Made by a program: the position numbers and the translations under genes | NCBI RefSeq assembly: GCF_029836165.1 | Contig: NZ_JAOEBG010000008.1 | Location: 62,001-126,000, forward strand | DNA length: 64,000 nucleotides | Source: Pseudomonas sp. GD04091 | Lineage (GTDB): Bacteria > Pseudomonadota > Gammaproteobacteria > Pseudomonadales > Pseudomonadaceae | Direction: 5' to 3' | Part shown: piece after piece, positions 56,129 through 64,000 of the stretch | Numbering within the stretch: position 1 is the stretch's first letter | Layout of the letters: every line of letters starts with the position of its first letter | The notes under the pieces: generated by a model | What the model was told of the DNA's origin: nothing | The model's database searches: none | What the model saw: only the letters and a program-made list of their open reading frames with translations

Positions 56129-59100
56129 AAGGAAGCTTCAACCTGTCCGAATGGGCGCTCAAGCACCAATCGTTCGTCTGGTACCTGATGTTCGTCGGCC
56201 TGCTGATGGGGGTCTTTTCGTATTTCAACCTGGGCCGCGAGGAAGACCCTTCCTTCACCATCAAGACCATGGTGATCCAGACCCGCTGGCCCGGCGCGAC
56301 CCAGGACGAGACGCTGTACCAGGTCACCGACCGGATCGAGAAGAAGCTCGAGGAGCTCGATTCGCTCGACTACGTGAAAAGCTATACCCGCCCCGGCGAG
56401 TCCACGGTCTACGTGTACCTGCGCGATACCACCAAGGCCAAGGACATCCCGGACATCTGGTACCAGGTGCGCAAGAAGATCCAGGACATCCGTGGACAGT
56501 TTCCGCAAGGTATCCAGGGGCCGGCGTTCAACGACGAGTTCGGCGACGTGTTCGGTTCGATCTATGCGTTCACCTCGGACGGTCTGAACCTGCGCCAGCT
56601 GCGCGACTATGTCGAGCAGGCCCGCGCCGAGGTGCGCGAGGTGCACAACATCGGCAAGGTCGAGCTGATCGGTACCCAGGACGAAGTGCTCTACCTGAAC
56701 TTCTCGACCCGCAAGCTGGCGGCCCTGGGCATCGATCAGGGCCAGGTCATGCAAGCCCTGCAAGCACAGAACACCGTGACCCCGGCCGGGGTGATCGAGG
56801 CCGGACCCGAGCGCATCTCGGTGCGCACCACCGGGCAGTTCGCCTCGGAGAAGGACCTGGAAACGGTCAACCTGCGCATCAACGACCGCTTCTTCCGCCT
56901 GGCCGACATCGCCGACATCGAGCGCGGATACGTCGATCCGCCGTCGCCGATCTTCCGCTACAACGGCCAGCCCGCGATCGGCCTGGCCATCGGCATGAAG
57001 GCCGGCGGCAACATCGAAGTGTTCGGCGCGGCCCTGAAAAAGAAGATGGACAGCATCGTCAGCGAGCTGCCGGTTGGCGTGGGCGTGCATACCGTTTCCG
57101 ACCAGGCGGTGGTGGTCAAGCAGGCGGTCGGCGGCTTCACCAGCGCGCTGTTCGAGGCGGTGGTGATCGTGCTGGTGGTGAGCTTCGTCAGCCTCGGCAT
57201 CCGGGCGGGGCTGGTGGTGGCCTGCTCGATCCCGCTGGTGCTGGCCATGGTCTTCGTGTTCATGGAGTACAGCGGCATCACCATGCAGCGGATCTCGCTC
57301 GGGGCGCTGATCATCGCGCTGGGCCTGCTGGTGGATGACGCGATGATCACCGTGGAGGTGATGGTCACCCGCCTGGAGATGGGCGAGACCAAGGAACAGG
57401 CGGCGACCTTCGCCTACACCTCGACGGCCTTCCCCATGCTCACCGGCACGCTGGTGACCGTCGCCGGCTTCGTGCCCATCGGCCTCAACGCCAGTTCCGC
57501 GGGCGAGTACACCTACACCTTGTTCGCGGTGATCGCCGTGGCCTTGCTGGTGTCCTGGGTGGTGGCGGTGTTCTTCGCCCCGGTGCTCGGCGTGCACATC
57601 CTCAGCAGCGAAAAGCTCAAGCCCCACGAGGCGGAACCCGGGCGGGTCGGCAGGGCGTTCGAGCACGGCCTTCTGTGGTGCATGCGTCACCGCTGGGTAA
57701 CGGTGATCGGCACCATCGTGCTGTTCGTGTTGTCGGTGCTGGGCATGCGTTTCGTGCAGAACCAGTTCTTCCCGTCTTCGGACCGGCCGGAGATCCTCGT
57801 CGACCTGGACCTGCCGCAAAACGCCTCGATCGAGGAGACGCGCAAGGTGGTCGACCGTCTCGAGGCGAAGATCAAGGATGACCCCGACCTGGTGCGCTGG
57901 AGCACCTACATCGGCCAGGGCGCGATTCGTTTCTACCTGCCCCTCGACCAGCAACTGCAGAACCCTTACTACGCCCAGCTGGTGATCGTCAGCAAAGGCT
58001 TCGAAGAGCGCCAGGGCATGATCGAGCGCCTGCAGAAGCTGCTGCGCGAGGAGTTCGTCGGTATCGGCAGCAACGTCCAGTCGCTGGAAATGGGCCCGCC
58101 GGTGGGGCGGCCGATCCAGTACCGGGTGAGCGGCAAGGACATCGACCAGGTGCGCCGCTATGCCATCGAGCTGGCTTCGGTGCTCGATGGCAACGAGCAC
58201 ATCGGCGACATGATGTACGACTGGAACGAGCCCGGTAAGGTGCTGCGCATCGAGATCGCCCAGGACAAGGCGCGCCAGTTGGGCCTGTCGTCCGAGGACG
58301 TGGCCAACGTGATGAACAGCATCGTCAGTGGCGTGCCGATCACCCAGGTCAACGACAACATCTACCTGGTCGATGTCATCGCCCGCGCCGAGGACAGCGA
58401 GCGCGGCTCGCCCGACACCTTGCAGAACCTGCAGATCGTCAACCCCAGCGGGGTTTCCATTCCCTTGCTGGCGTTCGCCACCGTGCGCTACGAGCTGGAG
58501 CAGCCGCTGGTATGGCGCCGCGACCGCAAGCCGACCATCACCATCAAGGCCTCGGTGGTCGGCGATATCCAGCCGACCAACCTGGTCGAGCAGCTCAAGC
58601 CGAAGATCGATGAGTTCGCCAGCAAGCTGCCGCCTGGCTACGGCGTGGCCACCGGCGGCACGGTCGAGGAGAGCGGCAAGGCCCAGGGGCCGATCGCCGA
58701 TGTCATCCCGCTGATGCTGTTCCTCATGGCGACCTTCCTGATGATCCAGCTGCACAGCGTGCAGAAGCTGTTCCTGGTGGTCAGCGTCGCGCCCCTCGGG
58801 TTGATCGGCGTGGTGCTGGCGCTGGTGCCCACAGGCACGCCGATGGGCTTCGTGGCGATCCTCGGCATTCTCGCCCTGGCGGGCATCATCATCCGCAACT
58901 CGGTGATCCTGGTGACCCAGATCGACGAGTTCGAGGAACAGGGCTACGCTCCCTGGGACGCGGTGGTGGAGGCGACCAACCACCGGCGCCGACCGATCCT
59001 GCTGACGGCGGCGGCGGCGAGCCTGGGCATGATCCCGATCGCCCGGGAAGTGTTCTGGGGGCCGATGGCCTACGCCATGATCGGCGGCATCATCAGCGCA

Positions 59101-59190
59101 ACGCTGCTGACGCTGCTGTTCCTGCCGGCGCTGTATGTGGCCTGGTACAAGATCCGCGAGCCGGAGAACACCTCCAAAACCCAACACTGA
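56125..59190 (+). CDS. RND efflux pump, TriC-like
   Basis: A 1,021-residue inner-membrane RND transporter. Twelve hydrophobic helices and two large periplasmic loops are readable. TM4 has the proton-relay pair Asp404-Asp405 in ALGLLVDDAMITVEVMV, and the TM11-12 region reads LILALAGIIIRNSVILVTQIDE-like and FWGPMAYAMIGGI. No outer-membrane factor gene follows. Arrangement with two adaptors suggests a TriABC-type pump exporting small toxic compounds, with the P. aeruginosa example pumping triclosan; substrate here is unknown. No regulator adjoins. Confidence 0.9.
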   Translation: MKGSFNLSEWALKHQSFVWYLMFVGLLMGVFSYFNLGREEDPSFTIKTMVIQTRWPGATQDETLYQVTDRIEKKLEELDSLDYVKSYTRPGESTVYVYLRDTTKAKDIPDIWYQVRKKIQDIRGQFPQGIQGPAFNDEFGDVFGSIYAFTSDGLNLRQLRDYVEQARAEVREVHNIGKVELIGTQDEVLYLNFSTRKLAALGIDQGQVMQALQAQNTVTPAGVIEAGPERISVRTTGQFASEKDLETVNLRINDRFFRLADIADIERGYVDPPSPIFRYNGQPAIGLAIGMKAGGNIEVFGAALKKKMDSIVSELPVGVGVHTVSDQAVVVKQAVGGFTSALFEAVVIVLVVSFVSLGIRAGLVVACSIPLVLAMVFVFMEYSGITMQRISLGALIIALGLLVDDAMITVEVMVTRLEMGETKEQAATFAYTSTAFPMLTGTLVTVAGFVPIGLNASSAGEYTYTLFAVIAVALLVSWVVAVFFAPVLGVHILSSEKLKPHEAEPGRVGRAFEHGLLWCMRHRWVTVIGTIVLFVLSVLGMRFVQNQFFPSSDRPEILVDLDLPQNASIEETRKVVDRLEAKIKDDPDLVRWSTYIGQGAIRFYLPLDQQLQNPYYAQLVIVSKGFEERQGMIERLQKLLREEFVGIGSNVQSLEMGPPVGRPIQYRVSGKDIDQVRRYAIELASVLDGNEHIGDMMYDWNEPGKVLRIEIAQDKARQLGLSSEDVANVMNSIVSGVPITQVNDNIYLVDVIARAEDSERGSPDTLQNLQIVNPSGVSIPLLAFATVRYELEQPLVWRRDRKPTITIKASVVGDIQPTNLVEQLKPKIDEFASKLPPGYGVATGGTVEESGKAQGPIADVIPLMLFLMATFLMIQLHSVQKLFLVVSVAPLGLIGVVLALVPTGTPMGFVAILGILALAGIIIRNSVILVTQIDEFEEQGYAPWDAVVEATNHRRRPILLTAAAASLGMIPIAREVFWGPMAYAMIGGIISATLLTLLFLPALYVAWYKIREPENTSKTQH

Positions 59191-59196
59191 ACCCTT

Positions 59197-59309
59197 GTAG
59201 GAGCGGCTTTGTGTCGCGAAAGGGCTGCGCAGCAGCCCCAGCAATCTTGCATGATGCAGAGATCTTGGGGCTGCTGCGCAGCCCTTTCGCGACACAAGGC
59301 CGCTCCTAC
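59197..59309. repeat. REP pair, GTAGGAGCGGCTTTGTGTCG type
   Basis: GTAGGAGCGGCTTTGTGTCG (59197 on) and CGACACAAGGCCGCTCCTAC (to 59309) are inverted, with inner GGGCTGCGCAGCAGCCCCA hairpins. It closes the RND operon. Confidence 0.87.
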
Positions 59310-59340
59310 AGGTTATCGACCTGAAGTTGGTTATATAAAC

Positions 59341-59365
59341 ATTCTTAAACAGTATTTTTAAGAAT
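59341..59365 (+). promoter_or_regulatory. Inverted repeat upstream of oscA (possible sulfur-regulator site)
   Basis: ATTCTTAA (59341-59348) and TTAAGAAT (59358-59365) are perfect inverted arms with a nine-base spacer, in an AT-rich tract (TTATATAAAC before it). The right end is about 90 bases from the oscA ATG. The left half continues as ATTCTTAAACAGTA, matching ATTCCTAAACGGTA in front of the organosulfur operon. A LysR-type CysB site is a reasonable guess. Confidence 0.5.
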
Positions 59366-59432
59366 ATCCGCGCCTCACTAGTATTGCCCTCACGCCAGGC
59401 GCAAATCCCCTTCGAATCTCTGCCCGGCACCC

Positions 59433-59441
59433 TTATCCACA
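59433..59441. promoter_or_regulatory. Perfect DnaA-box sequence TTATCCACA before oscA
   Basis: TTATCCACA followed by GGAGAACGAGC runs straight into the oscA ribosome-binding site. Same placement as in front of argA. Coincidence or a shared leader sequence is equally possible. Confidence 0.4.
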
Positions 59442-59452
59442 GGAGAACGAGC

Positions 59453-59635
59453 ATGAGTGCATCTCTGCGCAGCATCGACGGTCAGGACGAAGCCACCATT
59501 CTGCGTGAAATCCAGAGCGCCTTGCGCGACCTGCGTTTCGGCGCGGTGGAGATCACCGTGCACAACGCCCAGGTGGTGCAGATCGAACGCAAGGAGAAGT
59601 TCCGCCTGCAGCAGCCCGGCAACAAGTCCGGCTGA
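59453..59635 (+). CDS. oscA: OscA-type small protein (DUF2292)
   Basis: A 60-residue protein with the DUF2292 pattern: [38 protein letters not shown]. In Pseudomonas oscA lies just before the sulfate-binding protein gene and has been tied to sulfur limitation and chromate resistance. AGGAG lies eight bases before the ATG, and the gene is 47 bases before sbp, probably on one transcript. No transmembrane segment, so a cytoplasmic adaptor-like role is likely but unproven. Confidence 0.88.
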   Translation: MSASLRSIDGQDEATILREIQSALRDLRFGAVEITVHNAQVVQIERKEKFRLQQPGNKSG

Positions 59636-59682
59636 TACCGCATCACGTCAAAACTAGAAAAATGCCAATCGGGAGCTTCACC

Positions 59683-60690
59683 ATGTCCATCCGCCGTTAT
59701 GCGCTTGCCGCCCTGGCCAGTGCCGTTTTTGCCGGTTCCGCGATCGCCAAGGACTACGAACTGCTGAACGTGTCCTATGACCCGACCCGCGAGCTGTACC
59801 AGCAGTACAACGCCGAGTTCATCAAGCACTGGCAAGCCGCCCATCCGGGCGACAAGGTGAAGATCCAGCAGTCCCACGGCGGTTCGGGCAAGCAGGGCCG
59901 CGCGGTCATCGACGGCCTGCGCGCCGACGTGGTGACCCTGGCCCTGGCCGGCGACATCGACGAGATCGCCAAGCTTGGCAAGACCCTTCCCGCGGACTGG
60001 CAGAAGCGCCTGCCGGACGCCAGCACGCCGTACACCTCGACCATCGTGTTCCTGGTGCGCAAGGGCAACCCGAAAGGCATCAAGGACTGGGGCGACCTGA
60101 TCAAGAAGGACGTCTCGGTCATCACCCCCAACCCGAAGACCTCTGGCGGTGCCCGCTGGAACTTCCTCGCCGCCTGGGCCTACGGCCTGAAGACCGGTGG
60201 CAGCGAAGAGAAGGCCAAGGAATACGTGCAGGAGCTGTTCAAGCATGTGCCGGTGCTCGATACCGGCGCCCGTGGCTCGACCATCACCTTCGTCAACAAC
60301 GGCCAGGGCGACGTGTTGTTGGCCTGGGAGAACGAGGCCTTCCTGGCGCTGAAGGAAGACGGCGGCAGCGACAAGTTCGAGATCGTCGTGCCTTCGCTGT
60401 CGATCCTCGCCGAACCGCCGGTGGCCGTGGTCGACAAGAACGCCGAGAAGAAGGGCAACGAGCAGATCGCCGAGGAATACCTCAAGCACCTGTACAGCTC
60501 GGCCGGCCAGAAGATCGCCGCGGAGAACTTCTACCGTCCGCGTGACGCGAAGGTCGCCGCCGAATTCGGCAAGCAGTTCCCGAAACTGGACCTGGTGACC
60601 ATCGACAAGGACTTCGGTGGGTGGAAGACTGCGCAGCCGAAGTTCTTCAACGACGGCGGTGTGTTCGACCAGATCTACCAGGCACAGTAA
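59683..60690 (+). CDS. sbp: Sulfate-binding periplasmic protein
   Basis: A 335-residue Sbp/CysP protein. Signal [22 protein letters not shown] is cut before KDYEL. Sulfate-site family blocks are [43 protein letters not shown] and [25 protein letters not shown]. Delivers sulfate or thiosulfate to CysT/CysW. GGGAGC lies before the chosen start; an upstream in-frame ATG at 59662 lacks support. A REP pair separates it from cysT. Confidence 0.94.
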   Translation: MSIRRYALAALASAVFAGSAIAKDYELLNVSYDPTRELYQQYNAEFIKHWQAAHPGDKVKIQQSHGGSGKQGRAVIDGLRADVVTLALAGDIDEIAKLGKTLPADWQKRLPDASTPYTSTIVFLVRKGNPKGIKDWGDLIKKDVSVITPNPKTSGGARWNFLAAWAYGLKTGGSEEKAKEYVQELFKHVPVLDTGARGSTITFVNNGQGDVLLAWENEAFLALKEDGGSDKFEIVVPSLSILAEPPVAVVDKNAEKKGNEQIAEEYLKHLYSSAGQKIAAENFYRPRDAKVAAEFGKQFPKLDLVTIDKDFGGWKTAQPKFFNDGGVFDQIYQAQ

Positions 60691-60708
60691 GCGGTAATGG
60701 AAGAGCGA

Positions 60709-60811
60709 GGGCTGCCTTGCAGCCCTTTCGCGACGCAAGGCCGCTCCCACAAGGAACCGCGATTTCCTGTGGGAGCGGCCTTGCGTCGCGAAAGGGCCGC
60801 AAAGCGGCCCC
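60709..60811. repeat. REP pair between sbp and cysT
   Basis: Inner arms CCCTTTCGCGACGCAAGG... and ...CCTTGCGTCGCGAAAGGG (60723-60796) with GGGCTGCCTTGCAGCCC and GGCCGCAAAGCGGCCCC flanks. In the middle of the sulfate operon, it should raise sbp mRNA relative to the permeases. Confidence 0.87.
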
Positions 60812-60877
60812 AGGATTCAAAAGCTTGCACCGGCCCGGCATAACCGCTGGGCCAAGTGCGTTCAACCAGGGACCTTT

Positions 60878-61696
60878 ATGTCACGTCGCATTTCCCCCGT
60901 CATACCCGGCTTCGGGCTGACGCTGGGCTACACCTTGGTGTACCTCAGCCTGATCGTGCTGATACCGCTGGCCGCCATGTTCGTGCATGCCGCGCAGCTC
61001 ACCTGGGAGCAGTTCTGGGCCATCATCAGCGCACCCCGTGTGCTGGCCGCGCTGAAACTGAGTTTCGGCACCGCCCTGTTCGCCGCCCTCATCAACGGTG
61101 TGATCGGCACCCTGCTGGCCTGGGTGCTGGTGCGCTACACCTTCCCTGGGCGCAAGATCATCGAAGCGATGATCGACCTGCCCTTCGCCCTGCCCACCGC
61201 CGTTGCCGGCATCGCCCTGACCGCCCTGTACGCGCCGGCTGGCTGGGTCGGTCAGTTCGCCACCGAGCTGGGCTTCAAGATCGCCTACACCCCGTTGGGC
61301 ATCACCCTGGCACTGACCTTCGTCACCCTGCCGTTCGTGGTGCGCACGGTGCAGCCGGTGCTGGCCGATATCCCGCGTGAGGTGGAGGAGGCCGCCGCCT
61401 GCCTGGGCGCGAAACCATTGCAGGTATTCCGCCATGTGCTGGTGCCGGCACTGCTGCCGGCCTGGCTGACCGGTTTCGCCCTGGCCTTCGCCCGGGGCGT
61501 GGGCGAGTACGGTTCGGTGATCTTCATCGCCGGCAACATGCCGATGAAGACCGAGATCCTGCCGCTGCTGATCATGGTCAAGCTCGACCAGTACGACTAC
61601 ACCGGCGCCACCGCCATCGGCGTGCTGATGCTGGTGGTTTCCTTCATCCTGCTGCTGCTGATCAACTTGCTGCAGCGGCGCATCGAAACCCCTTGA
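60878..61696 (+). CDS. cysT: Sulfate ABC importer permease CysT (CysU)
   Basis: A 272-residue permease with about six hydrophobic segments, the first [20 protein letters not shown]. The EAA loop reads [30 protein letters not shown] basic start [11 protein letters not shown] and length match CysT. Forms the sulfate channel with CysW; cysW starts 13 bases after its stop. Confidence 0.95.
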   Translation: MSRRISPVIPGFGLTLGYTLVYLSLIVLIPLAAMFVHAAQLTWEQFWAIISAPRVLAALKLSFGTALFAALINGVIGTLLAWVLVRYTFPGRKIIEAMIDLPFALPTAVAGIALTALYAPAGWVGQFATELGFKIAYTPLGITLALTFVTLPFVVRTVQPVLADIPREVEEAAACLGAKPLQVFRHVLVPALLPAWLTGFALAFARGVGEYGSVIFIAGNMPMKTEILPLLIMVKLDQYDYTGATAIGVLMLVVSFILLLLINLLQRRIETP

Positions 61697-61709
61697 AGGA
61701 GGCCCGGTA

Positions 61710-62582
61710 ATGTCGACGTCTTCCCTTGGCGCAACCGCCGCCGCCAACGCCGCCCGACGCGGCAGCGCCACCTCGCGCCGGGTGCTGATCACCCTGGCCT
61801 GGATCGTCTTCGCGCTGTTCCTGGCCCTGCCGCTGGTGATCGTGGTGTCGCAGGCGCTGAAGAACGGTTTCGGGACCTTCTTCGAAGCGATCTTCGAGCC
61901 TGACGCGCTGTCCGCGCTCAAGCTCACACTGCTGGCGGTGGTCATCTCGGTGCCGCTGAACCTGGTGTTCGGTGTGTGCGCCGCCTGGTGCGTGAGCAAG
62001 TACACCTTCCGTGGCAAGAGCGTGCTGGTGACCTTGATCGATTTGCCGTTCTCGGTGTCGCCGGTGATCGCCGGCCTGGTCTACGTGCTGATGTTCGGCG
62101 CCCAGGGGCTCCTGGGCCCATGGCTGCAGGACCACGACATCCAGATCGTCTTCGCCTTGCCGGGGATCGTCCTGGCGACCATCTTCGTCACCGTGCCCTT
62201 CGTCGCCCGCGAGCTGGTCCCGCTGATGCAGGAGCAGGGCACCCAGGAAGAGGAGGCCGCGCGCCTGCTGGGCGCCAACGGCTGGCAGATGTTCTGGCAC
62301 GTGACCTTGCCGAACATCAAGTGGGGCCTGATCTACGGCGTGGTGCTGTGCACCGCCCGGGCCATGGGCGAGTTCGGCGCGGTGTCGGTGGTCTCGGGCC
62401 ATATCCGCGGCGTCACCAACACCTTGCCGCTGCACGTGGAGATCCTCTACAACGAGTACAACCATGTCGCGGCCTTCAGCGTGGCCAGCCTGCTGCTGAT
62501 CCTGGCGCTCTTCATCCTGCTGCTCAAGCAGTGGAGCGAGAACCGTATTAACCGACTGCGCCACGGCGCGGCGGAGGAATGA
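61710..62582 (+). CDS. cysW: Sulfate ABC importer permease CysW
   Basis: A 290-residue permease with about six helices and the EAA loop [28 protein letters not shown]. Blocks [20 protein letters not shown] and [22 protein letters not shown] are typical of CysW. The N-terminus has an Ala/Arg-rich cytoplasmic lead. AAGGAGG lies before the ATG. cysA follows after three bases. Confidence 0.95.
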   Translation: MSTSSLGATAAANAARRGSATSRRVLITLAWIVFALFLALPLVIVVSQALKNGFGTFFEAIFEPDALSALKLTLLAVVISVPLNLVFGVCAAWCVSKYTFRGKSVLVTLIDLPFSVSPVIAGLVYVLMFGAQGLLGPWLQDHDIQIVFALPGIVLATIFVTVPFVARELVPLMQEQGTQEEEAARLLGANGWQMFWHVTLPNIKWGLIYGVVLCTARAMGEFGAVSVVSGHIRGVTNTLPLHVEILYNEYNHVAAFSVASLLLILALFILLLKQWSENRINRLRHGAAEE

Positions 62583-62585
62583 TTC

Positions 62586-63575
<990 letters not shown>

Positions 63576-63590
63576 GCTGGCGCTGTGATG

Positions 63591-63619
63591 AAAAACCCGG
63601 GCATGCTCCCGGGTTTTTT
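63591..63619 (+). terminator. Rho-independent terminator after cysA
   Basis: AAAAACCCGGG-CATG-CTCCCGGGTTTTTT, 15 bases past the cysA stop, symmetrical and probably strong. Confidence 0.92.
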
Positions 63620-63637
63620 CTTTCCTGCAAGATTGCC

Positions 63638-63715
63638 GGGGCTGCTGTGCAGCCCTTTCGCGACACATGGGCAGGGGGTGCAATCCCCCTGTGAGAGCGG
63701 CCTTGCGTCGCGATC
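63638..63715. repeat. Degenerate REP pair
   Basis: GGGGCTGCTGTGCAGCCC and TTTCGCGACACA are followed by GAGAGCGGCCTTGCGTCGCGA, with mismatched arms. A decayed member of the GTAGGAGCGGCCTTG family. Confidence 0.65.
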
Positions 63716-63835
63716 GAGGGCGCAGTCCTCGCGACAATCTGATGCCTTGCGCGAATATTTCATATGCCCGCAAAGCATCGGGCAAACGCTCTATCGCCAC
63801 ACCCCATGAAAACCGTGGCTTAGCGGCAATCCCTC

Positions 63836-63890
63836 AAAATAATTATTCCCAAAAGCTATAACTTTAATTTTAAATATTACTTTATGAGCT
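63836..63890 (+). promoter_or_regulatory. AT-rich promoter-like tract with an ATTCCCAAAAGCTA element
   Basis: A sharp AT-rich block about 60-115 bases upstream of the last start codon. It has ATTCCCAAAAGCTATAACT (from 63845) and TTTAATTTTAAATATTAC. The first resembles the sites before oscA and the organosulfur operon. The sequence 63716-63835 before it shows nothing recognisable. Confidence 0.45.
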
Positions 63891-63951
63891 AAGCGCCTGG
63901 CCCCGATGATTCAGCCACACACCTGAATCGAGAACCCCAGGAGTTTTAGCA

Positions 63952-64000
63952 ATGGGCAATGTCCAGACGGCCGTCAGGGCCTACGACCAGCCATGGCGCC
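63952..64000 (+). CDS. Start of an unidentified gene (3' cut by window edge)
   Basis: ATG 63952 with AGGAG ten bases upstream opens MGNVQTAVRAYDQPWR, then the window ends. Too short to identify. The AT-rich upstream block with a sulfur-like element suggests it may belong to the sulfur-starvation set next to oscA-sbp-cysTWA. Confidence 0.55.
   Translation, partial: MGNVQTAVRAYDQPWR

Noticed and set aside
55567..59475. 1,302-codon open frame on the minus strand
   Set aside because: Lies opposite the RND pump and adaptor genes. Composition (His/Asp/Arg-rich, no domains) is that of an antisense shadow of high-G+C codons.

Overview
The window is high-G+C Gram-negative chromosome that looks like the Pseudomonas putida group. 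The evidence is gene content and order (spu polyamine cluster, gcvTHP, the ygfB-pepP-ubiH-ubiI operon next to 6S RNA, oscA-sbp-cysTWA, desA beside a PAS-GGDEF-EAL gene) and many P. putida-type REP palindromes (cores such as GCGGGGCAAGCCCGCTCCCA and GTAGGAGCGGCCTTG) between genes. No plasmid, phage, transposase or CRISPR features were seen.

Layout. 1-2.6 kb: 3' end of a TonB-dependent receptor and a signal-less arylsulfate sulfotransferase. 2.9-5.8 kb: gabD and gabT (GABA catabolism). 5.9-12.6 kb: a signalling block with a degenerate receiver-HDOD protein, a GNAT-like ORF of unknown role, a PAS-GGDEF diguanylate cyclase, desA fatty-acid desaturase and a PAS-GGDEF-EAL protein. 12.7-19.2 kb: a leftward organosulfur operon with two acyl-CoA-dehydrogenase-fold monooxygenases, an NtaA/SnaA/DszA-type flavin monooxygenase and a MetQ-MetN-MetI importer. 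19.4-23.2 kb: quinone oxidoreductase, FliL-like protein, EVE protein, a 51-aa membrane peptide, fau, 6S RNA, zapA and a ZapB-like protein. 23.3-28.1 kb: ygfB-pepP-ubiH-hotdog protein-ubiI. 28.2-31.1 kb: ferric iron ABC importer behind a Fur-like site. 31.2-35.7 kb: gcvT-gcvH-gcvP. 35.8-43.2 kb: DUF2388 protein, orphan GspE-type ATPase, ACT-like protein, Lrp/AsnC regulator, CYTH-CHAD triphosphatase, argE, argA. 43.4-53.7 kb: polyamine catabolism and uptake (spuI divergent from spuBCDEFGH). 54-59.2 kb: a two-adaptor RND pump resembling TriABC. 59.3-63.6 kb: oscA, sbp, cysT, cysW, cysA. A further gene begins at 63,952 and runs off the window.

Themes. Sulfur scavenging occurs at the left end (sulfate esters), in the middle (organosulfur monooxygenases plus importer) and at the right end (sulfate ABC importer plus OscA). 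Three AT-rich upstream regions share a motif of the form ATTCYYAAAM, which may be a common sulfur-starvation operator. Polyamine import, gamma-glutamylation and transamination lead toward GABA and succinate, so the gabDT and spu loci are metabolically linked. The leader of spuD contains two perfect interleaved helices with H-type pseudoknot topology, the most unusual structural signal in the window.
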